Assembly: GCA_019695455.1 (NCBI GenBank)
Contig: JAEUAC010000316.1
Location: forward strand, 1 to 7,551
Source of the DNA: Methylorubrum extorquens
Lineage (GTDB): Bacteria; Pseudomonadota; Alphaproteobacteria; Rhizobiales; Beijerinckiaceae
Length of the DNA stretch: 7,551 bases
Reading direction: 5' to 3'
Under the pieces are notes generated by a model. That model saw only the letters and a list, made by a program, of their open reading frames with translations. It had not been told where the DNA came from and did no database searches. The number at the start of each line of letters is the position of its first letter. Within the stretch, counting starts at the first letter, position 1. Below, piece by piece: positions 1-5,320 of this stretch. The position numbers were made by a program, and so were the translations under genes.

Positions 1-1779
1 CTCGCCCCCCTGGTCACCCTGCTGCGTCACCTGCGGGTCGGGCGCGTGCCGGCGGTCGTCGCGGCGGTGCTGCTCGCCGTGCTCGTCATCGTGGGCGCCG
101 GCTGGCTGATGGGGCGCCAGGCGGCGCAGCTCGCCGGCGACCTGCCGCGCTACCAGGCGACCATCCGGGACAAGATCACGTCGCTCCGCGAGGCCGCGAC
201 CGGCCGCGGCCCGGTGGAGCGCGTCGCCGAGATGCTGCAGGAGCTCTCGAACGAGTTCTCGAACCCGGTGTCGAAGACGCCCGGCCCGGCCCAGGCGGAC
301 AAGCCCGCCCCGCCGAAGCCCGTGCCCGTCGAGGTCGTCGGCGAGAGCCGCAGCCCCGTCGCCTCCATGAAGGCCTTCCTGGGCCCCCTCGTCCACCCGA
401 TCGCGACGATCGGGCTCGTCGGGATCCTCGTCGTCTTCATCCTCATGCAGCGCAACGACCTGAGGAACCGGCTGATCCGGCTCGCGGGGTCGCACGACCT
501 GCAGCGCACCACCGCCGCCATGAACGACGCGGCCGAACGGCTGTCGCGCTTCTTCCTGATCCAGGTCCTCCTCAACGCGTCCTTCGGAATCGTGGTCGGG
601 CTCGGACTCTGGCTGATCGGCATCCCGAGCCCGGTCCTGTGGGGCATCGTGGCCGCGATCTCGCGCTTCATCCCCTATGTCGGGGTCGTGATCGCGGCGG
701 GATTCCCGATCGTGCTCTCGGCGGCGGTCGATCCGAACTGGGGCATGCTGCTCCAGACGATCGCCTTCTTCGCCATCATCGAGTTCCTGGTGGGCCAGGT
801 GGTCGAGCCGCTGCTCTACGGCCACTCGACGGGCCTCTCGCCCGTCGCCGTCATCGCGTCCGTCACCTTCTGGACGTGGCTCTGGGGCGGCGTCGGCCTG
901 CTCCTCGCGACGCCCCTCACGGTCTGCCTCGTGGTCCTCGGGCGGCACGTGAAGCCGCTCGAGTTCCTGGAGGTGATGTTCGGCGACCGGCCGCCCCTGA
1001 CGGCGGCCGAGATCTTCTACCAGCGCATGCTGGCGGGCGACGCCGACGAGGGGCTCGAACAGGCCGAGGCGCTGCTCACGCGCCATTCGCTGGCCGCCTA
1101 TTACGACGAGATCGCCCTGAAGGGCCTCGCGCTCGCCCAGCACGACGCGAACCGCGGCGCGCTGGACGCCAAGCGGGCGTCGCGCGTGGCCGAGACGATC
1201 GAGCAGCTGATCGAGGAGATCGGCGATTCCGACGTCACGATCGAGCCGGAGCCGAAGGATGCCGGCGAGCGGGCGGACGGCGACGCCGAGCTCGAGGCGC
1301 GGCTGGTCGAGGCCGACGGCCGCGTCGCCGGATTGCCGGTCCCGCCCGACGGGACGGAGCCGCCCGCCGGCGCGCCCGTGGTCCTGTGCGTCGGCGGACG
1401 CAACGCGCTCGACCGCTCCTGCGGCGCGATGCTCGCCCAGCTCCTCGGCCGGCACGGCGTCCCGGCCCGCGTCGAGGGGCACGAGTTCCTGGCCGGGCCG
1501 CCCATGGCGCCGCCGGACGCCCACGGGATCCGGCTCGTCGTGCTGTCGGTGCTGGACGCGTCCAGCCCCGTGCAGATCCGCTACGCGGTGCGCCGCCTCC
1601 GGCGCCGCGTGCCGGGCGCCCGCATCCTGGTCGGCGCCTGGGGCCTGGACCAGGACGGCTCGGGATCGCTCTGCGACGCGGCCCGGTCTGACGGCTGCGC
1701 GAGCCGCCTCGGCGAGGCGCTCCGCCTGTGCCTCGACCGGACCGAGCCGGCGGGAGACGCGGCCCGGGACGCGGCCTGA
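1..1779 (+). CDS. AI-2E/PerM-family transporter, 5'-truncated, with long C-terminal extension
   Basis: The frame is open from base 1 with family-like residues (LAPLVTLLRHLRVGRV) before the GTG at 46, so the gene starts outside the window and the GTG is internal. Residue numbers here count from that GTG. The membrane part (about 1-310) has hydrophobic segments near 4-24, 114-134, 172-192, 195-225, 233-255 and 265-297. It also carries family signatures SRFIPYVGVVIAAG (206-219) and VEPLLYGHSTGLSP (253-266). A soluble, Pro-rich loop lies at about 75-105. Family members export small molecules or ions across the inner membrane; the substrate here is unknown and the AI-2 name should not be taken literally. 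After residue 310 come about 265 more residues: a helical part (320-395), an acidic linker (395-440) and a Rossmann-like beta/alpha segment (443-533). Typical members are about 350 residues, so the tail is an added soluble module. Identity of the membrane part is secure; the tail's function is not. Confidence 0.88.
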   Translation, partial: LAPLVTLLRHLRVGRVPAVVAAVLLAVLVIVGAGWLMGRQAAQLAGDLPRYQATIRDKITSLREAATGRGPVERVAEMLQELSNEFSNPVSKTPGPAQADKPAPPKPVPVEVVGESRSPVASMKAFLGPLVHPIATIGLVGILVVFILMQRNDLRNRLIRLAGSHDLQRTTAAMNDAAERLSRFFLIQVLLNASFGIVVGLGLWLIGIPSPVLWGIVAAISRFIPYVGVVIAAGFPIVLSAAVDPNWGMLLQTIAFFAIIEFLVGQVVEPLLYGHSTGLSPVAVIASVTFWTWLWGGVGLLLATPLTVCLVVLGRHVKPLEFLEVMFGDRPPLTAAEIFYQRMLAGDADEGLEQAEALLTRHSLAAYYDEIALKGLALAQHDANRGALDAKRASRVAETIEQLIEEIGDSDVTIEPEPKDAGERADGDAELEARLVEADGRVAGLPVPPDGTEPPAGAPVVLCVGGRNALDRSCGAMLAQLLGRHGVPARVEGHEFLAGPPMAPPDAHGIRLVVLSVLDASSPVQIRYAVRRLRRRVPGARILVGAWGLDQDGSGSLCDAARSDGCASRLGEALRLCLDRTEPAGDAARDAA

Positions 1780-1793
1780 GCGGATCGCCGCCC

Positions 1794-1815
1794 GGGCGCC
1801 CCCGCGGGGCCGCCC
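1794..1815 (+). terminator. possible GC-rich hairpin terminator after the transporter gene
   Basis: Fifteen bases after the transporter stop, GGGCG (1794-1798) can pair with CGCCC (1811-1815). Inside it, CCC pairs with GGG across a C-C mismatch. There is no following T-tract, so this is not a classic intrinsic terminator; it may only be a stable 3' end or chance in very GC-rich DNA. Confidence 0.25.
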
Positions 1816-1840
1816 GACCGCCCGCCATCGTCCGAGCACA

Positions 1841-1858
1841 TTGTGTGCACAAGTGCAC
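1841..1858. promoter_or_regulatory. nested inverted repeat, candidate operator upstream of the coiled-coil gene
   Basis: The 18 bases TTGTGTGCACAAGTGCAC contain two overlapping perfect dyads: TTGTG-TG-CACAA (1841-1852) and GTGCAC-AA-GTGCAC (1845-1858). The site stands out from its surroundings by being much less GC-rich and lies 80-98 bases before the start at 1939. This is the usual placement for a transcription-factor site. A possible extended -10 (TGCTACAGA, 1888-1896) lies downstream without a convincing -35. The binding protein is unknown. Confidence 0.4.
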
Positions 1859-1938
1859 GAGGTGGGCGGACGCGATTTGCCGGCCCTTGCTACAGATTCG
1901 GGCCGGGTGGCCGGGCGGTCCCTCTTTCAGGACGGTTT

Positions 1939-2445
1939 ATGGCGGTTGATCTGAAGGCCGAGATGACGCGGCCGCTGGCCCTGTTGCTGGCCGCCATGGC
2001 GGCGCTCGGCTGGGTGTTGTTCGTTCTCGCCTCGTGGTCCTCCGCCTCGGCCCAGAAGGCCCAGCGGCTGCGCATCCTCGAACTGTCCGAGAAGACGGAG
2101 AAGCTCTCGACGGACCTCGCCCGGCAGGTCGAGGCGTCGGGCGCGCTGGCGGCCCTGCAGGCGCAGGTCGCCACGACGCGCGAGGAGCTCGGCCGCGTCA
2201 CCCAGACCCGGGCGGACGTGCAGACGGACCTCCTCGCCGCCCAGCGGAGCCTCGCGGGCGCGAAGCGGGAGCTGAGCGAGGCGGACCGGAACCTGCAATC
2301 GAACCGCGTCGCGAGCGACGGACCCAACCCGAGCGACGTGACGGCCGCGACGCCCGACGTCGAGCCGGAGGTGCGGGCCGGCCGGCGCAGCGGGCGCCGG
2401 ACGTATCGTCGGAGCCGGCGGTCCTACTCGGTCCGGTCGCGCTAG
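1939..2445 (+). CDS. small membrane-anchored coiled-coil protein with basic Arg/Ser tail
   Basis: The protein has 168 residues. The ATG at 1939 is chosen because AGGA (1929-1932) sits six bases before it; the frame stays open upstream to a GTG at 1843, but that extension has low-complexity sequence and no ribosome site. Residues 11-32 form one hydrophobic segment (single membrane anchor or uncleaved signal). Residues about 40-122 are charged and heptad-like, rich in Glu, Gln, Arg, Ala and Leu, and should form a coiled coil. Residues 123-147 are a loose Pro/Asp/Ser/Thr linker. The last 20 (about 149-168) are packed with Arg, Ser and Tyr, ending SYSVRSR. I recognise no named family. The architecture suggests a structural or scaffold protein of the envelope, possibly with the coiled coil in the periplasm, but topology is ambiguous from charge. 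It meets the response-regulator gene tail to tail with one base between stops. Confidence 0.82.
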   Translation: MAVDLKAEMTRPLALLLAAMAALGWVLFVLASWSSASAQKAQRLRILELSEKTEKLSTDLARQVEASGALAALQAQVATTREELGRVTQTRADVQTDLLAAQRSLAGAKRELSEADRNLQSNRVASDGPNPSDVTAATPDVEPEVRAGRRSGRRTYRRSRRSYSVRSR

Positions 2446-2446
2446 G

Positions 2447-3115
2447 TCAGGCGGCGGCCGCGGCCGTCGTGGGCGGCCGGCCGGTCGCGCCGATGCGCGA
2501 GGCGGCGATCACGGCCTGGGTGCGGCTGTCGACGCCGAGCTTCTGCAGGATGGCCGAGACATGCGCCTTCACGGTCGCCTCGGACACCGACAGCTCGTAG
2601 GCGATCTGCTTGTTCAAGAGGCCTTCCGACAGCATCGTCAGGACGCGCATCTGCTGCGGCGTGAGCTTGCCGATGCGGCGCACGAGATCGACGACCTCAC
2701 GGTCGTCCCCCGCGTCGAGATCGACGTCCGGCGGCGCCCAGATGTCGCCGGAGAGGACGGTCCGGATGGCGTTGCCGATGCCGGCGGTGTCCAGCGATTT
2801 CGGGATGAAGGCCGACGCCCCGAACTCGACGGCGCGGCGGATGATGACCGGCTCCTCGGAGGCCGACACGACGACGATCGGCACGTCCGGGAACTGCGCC
2901 CGGAGATAGACGAGGCCGGAGAAGCCCTGCGCGCCCGGCATGGTCAGGTCGAGCAGAACCAGGTCGGCGTCGCGCTCGGTCGTGAGCAGGGCCACGAGCT
3001 CGTCGAGGTCGCTCGATTCCAGCACGGTGCAGCCCGGCAGGAAGGCCTCCACGGCCCCCTTCAGGGCGCCCCGGAAGAGCGGGTGATCGTCCGCGATGAT
3101 CAGTTTCGTCGACAG
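2447..3115 (-). CDS. NarL/LuxR-family response regulator (orphan), apparent CTG start
   Basis: The product is a two-domain DNA-binding response regulator of 222 residues if it starts at the CTG at 3115-3113. The receiver has the acidic pair D9-D10 (IIADDHPLFRGAL), phospho-acceptor D56 (LLLDLTMPG), S84 of the switch, and K106 (FIPKS). A linker (about 128-150) leads to a LuxR-type helix-turn-helix at about 151-206 (LTPQQMRVL...NKQIAYELSVSEATVKAHV). The tail is poly-Ala. The first GTG (3052) would delete beta-1 and D9-D10, which are essential for phosphorylation, so it is not credible. GGAGG (complement of 3124-3128) sits eight bases before the CTG; no ATG, GTG or TTG is in frame between the upstream stop and that point. 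No histidine kinase is adjacent, so the signal is unknown. It presumably controls transcription after phosphorylation by a distant kinase. Function is secure; the exact start is not. Confidence 0.9.
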   Translation of the reverse strand: MSTKLIIADDHPLFRGALKGAVEAFLPGCTVLESSDLDELVALLTTERDADLVLLDLTMPGAQGFSGLVYLRAQFPDVPIVVVSASEEPVIIRRAVEFGASAFIPKSLDTAGIGNAIRTVLSGDIWAPPDVDLDAGDDREVVDLVRRIGKLTPQQMRVLTMLSEGLLNKQIAYELSVSEATVKAHVSAILQKLGVDSRTQAVIAASRIGATGRPPTTAAAAA

Positions 3116-3123
3116 AAGCGCAT

Positions 3124-3128
3124 CCTCC
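3124..3128 (-). promoter_or_regulatory. strong Shine-Dalgarno that decides the response-regulator start
   Basis: On the minus strand this reads GGAGG. It directly abuts an out-of-frame ATG (3123-3121, which encodes only seven codons before a stop) but is eight bases from the in-frame CTG at 3115. Spacing therefore favours initiation at CTG. Confidence 0.55.
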
Positions 3129-3166
3129 GGCGGCCCTTCACGGGTGTCTTCTTGTCTGAAGGTTGT

Positions 3167-3195
3167 ATCGTAGACTTTAGTCTGGCGCGCTACAA
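3167..3195 (-). promoter_or_regulatory. sigma70-type promoter of the response regulator with dyad in the spacer
   Basis: Read on the minus strand, a -35 of TTGTAG (complement of 3190-3195) and a -10 of TACGAT (complement of 3167-3172) are separated by exactly 17 bases. The stretch is clearly less GC-rich than the surroundings. Transcription would begin near 3160, giving a leader of about 45 bases to the CTG start. The perfect repeat AGACT-TT-AGTCT (3172-3183) lies in the spacer, a position where a bound protein would block polymerase. Confidence 0.55.
3172..3183. promoter_or_regulatory. inverted repeat AGACTTTAGTCT, candidate operator
   Basis: Five-base arms (AGACT/AGTCT) flank a two-base centre. 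It overlaps the first base of the predicted -10 and fills the neighbouring spacer. Repression or autoregulation of the response regulator is an inference from position; the binding protein is not identified. Confidence 0.4.
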
Positions 3196-3217
3196 CACCC
3201 GGTCGCGTTCATCCCGC

Positions 3218-3229
3218 GTCAAGGTTGAC
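3218..3229. repeat. inverted repeat GTCAAGGTTGAC between hrcA and the response regulator
   Basis: Arms GTCAA/TTGAC flank a GG centre. It lies 21 bases past the hrcA stop and 23 bases upstream of the predicted -35 of the response regulator. It could be an activator site for the regulator or a short stem at the hrcA 3' end; the stem is too short and lacks a T-tract, so a terminator role is weak. Confidence 0.35.
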
Positions 3230-3249
3230 GGGGGCCGGGACGGCGACCG

Positions 3250-4338
3250 TCAGCGCCCGCCCTCGAGCATGCGCGACACGACCCGCGCCGTGAAATCGAC
3301 CATCGGCACGATGCGGGCGTAGTTCAGCCGCGTCGGGCCGATCACGCCGACGGCGCCCACGACGCGCTGCTGCCCGTCCCGGAAGGGGGCGGCGATCATG
3401 GACGAGCCCGACAGCGAGAAGAGCCGGTTCTCCGACCCGATGAAGATGCGCACCCCCTCGCCCTCGTCGGCGCGCGTCAGCAGGTCGATGACGTCCGTCT
3501 GCGTCTCGAGATCGGCGAAGAGGCGCCGGATGCGGTCGAGGTCCTCCTCCGCCCGCAGGTCGTCGAGGAGGTTCGCCTGGCCGCGGACGATGAGCTGCCG
3601 CATGTCCGGCTGGCCGATGCTCGTCGCGAGCCCGGCCTCGACGAGCCGGGCCGTCAGGACGTCGAGCTCGCGCTCCATCTCGCTGCGGCGCATCTCGATC
3701 TCGCCCCGGAGCTGGCCGAGCGTCCGGCCCGCGATCCGGGCGTTCAGGAAGTTCGAGGCCTCGACGAGCGCGGAGGCCGGCAGGCCGGACGGGAGGTCGA
3801 GCAGCCGGTTCTCGACCGAACCGTCCTCCGACACGAGCACGACGAGCGCCCGGCCGGGATCGAGGCGCACGAACTCGACATGGCGGAGCGCCGCGTTGGA
3901 CTTCGTCGTGACGACGATGCCCGCGCCGCGCGAGACGCCGGACAGCATCTGCGAGGCCTCGGCGAGCGCGCCCTCGAAGGTCTGGCGCGAGGCGGTCGCC
4001 CGCATCTGGGACTCGATCCGGTCCCGCTCGTCGGTCGCGACGTCGCCGATCTCCAGCATCGCGTCGACGAAGAAGCGAAGCCCGCTCTGCGTCGGCAGGC
4101 GCCCGGCGCTCGTGTGCGGCGCGAAGATGAGGCCCGCGTTCTCGAGCTCCATCATGACGTTCCGCACCGAGGCCGGCGACAGCGTCATCGGCAGGATGCG
4201 GGCGATGTTCTTCGACCCGACGGGTTCGCCGGTGGCGAGGTAGCTCTCTACGATCTGCCGGAAGATCTCGCGCGAGCGCTCGTTGAGCTCGGCGATGGCC
4301 CGGTTCGGCGCGGCGGCGATGATGGGCGGGGATGGCAC
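3250..4338 (-). CDS. hrcA: HrcA, heat-inducible transcription repressor
   Basis: The protein has 362 residues, the usual size for HrcA. It represses class I heat-shock genes (groESL, sometimes dnaK/grpE) by binding CIRCE elements, with GroEL needed to keep it active. The N-terminal winged helix spans about 17-92: LNERSREIFRQIVESYLATG, then SKNIAR, the recognition region SPASVRNVMMELENAGL (54-70), and the wing HTSAGRLPTQSGLRFFVD (75-92). The central and C-terminal GAF-like dimerisation region follows, ending with VGVIGPTRLNYARIVPMVDFTA. The start is a GTG at 4338; an in-frame TGA lies eight codons upstream and no ATG is available, and the ribosome site (AAGAG two bases before) is weak. No CIRCE element (TTAGCACTC-N9-GAGTGCTAA) is visible in the window, so autoregulation through CIRCE is not supported. 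grpE, which often follows hrcA in alphaproteobacteria, is absent; the response regulator takes that place. Confidence 0.96.
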   Translation of the reverse strand: MPSPPIIAAAPNRAIAELNERSREIFRQIVESYLATGEPVGSKNIARILPMTLSPASVRNVMMELENAGLIFAPHTSAGRLPTQSGLRFFVDAMLEIGDVATDERDRIESQMRATASRQTFEGALAEASQMLSGVSRGAGIVVTTKSNAALRHVEFVRLDPGRALVVLVSEDGSVENRLLDLPSGLPASALVEASNFLNARIAGRTLGQLRGEIEMRRSEMERELDVLTARLVEAGLATSIGQPDMRQLIVRGQANLLDDLRAEEDLDRIRRLFADLETQTDVIDLLTRADEGEGVRIFIGSENRLFSLSGSSMIAAPFRDGQQRVVGAVGVIGPTRLNYARIVPMVDFTARVVSRMLEGGR

Positions 4339-4377
4339 GTCTCTTTTGTGGGGCCGCCCTCACCGGGACGCAAGCGG

Positions 4378-4394
4378 CCCGATCGGGACGATCG
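4378..4394. repeat. paired CGATCG palindromes in the hrcA/rph divergent region
   Basis: CGATCG occurs at 4380-4385 and again at 4389-4394, centres nine bases apart. The first is extended to the perfect 10-base palindrome CCCGATCGGG (4378-4387). The pair lies about 40 bases upstream of the hrcA start. It could bind a regulator of hrcA, but GC-rich genomes contain many such short palindromes. Confidence 0.25.
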
Positions 4395-4410
4395 CTCGCC
4401 CGCGCCAGCC

Positions 4411-4439
4411 TTGCTGGGCCCAGGCCGAGCCCGTAAGAG
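4411..4439 (+). promoter_or_regulatory. candidate rph promoter
   Basis: TTGCTG (4411-4416) and TAAGAG (4434-4439) are exactly 17 bases apart, 37 bases before the rph ATG. The -35 overlaps two dyads: CCAGC-CTT-GCTGG (4405-4417) and the perfect palindrome CTGGGCCCAG (4414-4423). The -10 is a weak match, so this is a candidate only. Confidence 0.35.
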
Positions 4440-4475
4440 CCCGGCCGTCCCCCCCCAGACTGGAGTGTCACCGCC

Positions 4476-5192
4476 ATGCGGCCGTCGAAGCGCCGTCCGG
4501 ACGAGCTCAGGCCCGTCACGCTGGAACGCGGCGTCGCCCGCTACGCCGAGGGCTCGTGCCTCGTCTCCTTCGGGCACACCAAGGTGCTCTGCACGGCCTC
4601 GCTCGAGGAGCGCGGCCCGCCCTGGCTCCGCGGCTCCGGCAAGGGCTGGGTGACGGCCGAATATTCCATGCTCCCCCGCGCGACCCACGAGCGCACGCGG
4701 CGCGAGGTCACGTCGGGCAAGCCCTCGGGCCGCACGCAGGAGATCCAGCGCCTGATCGGGCGCTCCCTCCGGGCGGTCGTGAACCTGCCGGCGCTGGGCG
4801 AGCGCCAGATCACGGTCGATTGCGACGTGATCCAGGCCGACGGCGGCACCCGCACGGCCTCCATCACGGGCGCCTGGGTGGCGCTGCACGATTGCCTCGC
4901 CTGGATGCGCGGCCGCTCCATCATCTCGGTCGACCCGCTGAAGGACCACGTGGCGGCCATCTCCTGCGGCATCCACGGCGGGCAGCCCGTGCTGGACCTC
5001 GACTACGCCGAGGATTCGGCGGCCGAGACGGACGCGAACTTCGTCGTCACGGGCACGGGCGGGATCGTGGAGATCCAGGGCACGGCCGAGGGCAAGCCCT
5101 TCTCGGACGAGGAGTTCATGGCCCTGCTCCGCCTCGCCAAGGGCGGCACGGCCGAACTGGTGGCCCTGCAGAAGGCGGCGATCGCGGCCTAG
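4476..5192 (+). CDS. rph: RNase PH, phosphorolytic 3'-5' exoribonuclease
   Basis: The protein has 238 residues, the standard length. RNase PH uses inorganic phosphate to trim nucleotides from the 3' ends of tRNA precursors and some structured RNAs, releasing nucleoside diphosphates; it works as a hexameric ring in the cytoplasm. Motifs run as expected: LERGVARYAEGSCLVSFG, GKGWVTAEYSMLPRAT (55-70), SGRTQEIQRLIGRSLR (84-99) with R86, and DGGTRTASI (122-130) with T125 and R126, the phosphate-binding residues. LDLDYAEDSAAETD (173-186) carries the conserved acidic residues D180 and D186, and GTGGIVEIQGTAEG closes the core. The protein looks intact with no missing key residue. ATG at 4476 is preceded by GGAG (4462-4465), ten bases away. 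It is divergent from hrcA, a common alphaproteobacterial arrangement. rdgB, a frequent downstream partner, does not follow. Confidence 0.97.
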   Translation: MRPSKRRPDELRPVTLERGVARYAEGSCLVSFGHTKVLCTASLEERGPPWLRGSGKGWVTAEYSMLPRATHERTRREVTSGKPSGRTQEIQRLIGRSLRAVVNLPALGERQITVDCDVIQADGGTRTASITGAWVALHDCLAWMRGRSIISVDPLKDHVAAISCGIHGGQPVLDLDYAEDSAAETDANFVVTGTGGIVEIQGTAEGKPFSDEEFMALLRLAKGGTAELVALQKAAIAA

Positions 5193-5200
5193 CATCGCCC

Positions 5201-5219
5201 GTCCCGGCGCAGGCCGGAC
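5201..5219 (+). terminator. imperfect hairpin just after rph
   Basis: GTCC and GGC at 5201-5208 can pair with GCC and GGAC at 5213-5219, with one bulged C and a GCAG loop. It begins eight bases after the rph stop. There is no T-tract. It may help end or stabilise the rph transcript. Confidence 0.3.
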
Positions 5220-5249
5220 CTGGACCGCCGCGCGGGCGGATGGGCTGGG

Positions 5250-5267
5250 TCCCGGCCTTCGCCGGGA
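5250..5267. repeat. REP-like hairpin TCCCGGC-CTTC-GCCGGGA
   Basis: Perfect seven-base arms enclose a CTTC loop, within the wider text TGGGTCCCGGCCTTCGCCG followed by GGATGA. Short elements of the form 'gggtcccggcnttcgccgggatga' are familiar as dispersed intergenic hairpins in alphaproteobacterial genomes. It sits between the convergent rph and oxidoreductase genes, the usual niche of such repeats, and could also act as a bidirectional transcript end. Only one copy is in the window, so its repetitive nature cannot be shown here. Confidence 0.5.
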
Positions 5268-5320
5268 TGAGCGGTGCGGGTGGGGGTAAGGTGCTGGACC
5301 TCTCCGCCGCCCGACGCGGC

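Noticed and set aside
1843..1938. Upstream extension of the coiled-coil protein from a GTG at 1843
   Set aside because: The added residues are unlike a protein N-terminus, the GTG lies inside the palindromic site, and AGGA is well placed for the ATG at 1939.
4339..4475. CIRCE operator for HrcA in its own upstream region
   Set aside because: Neither TTAGCACTC nor GAGTGCTAA, nor a close variant, is present; the GGAGTGTCA at 4462 lacks a partner half-site.
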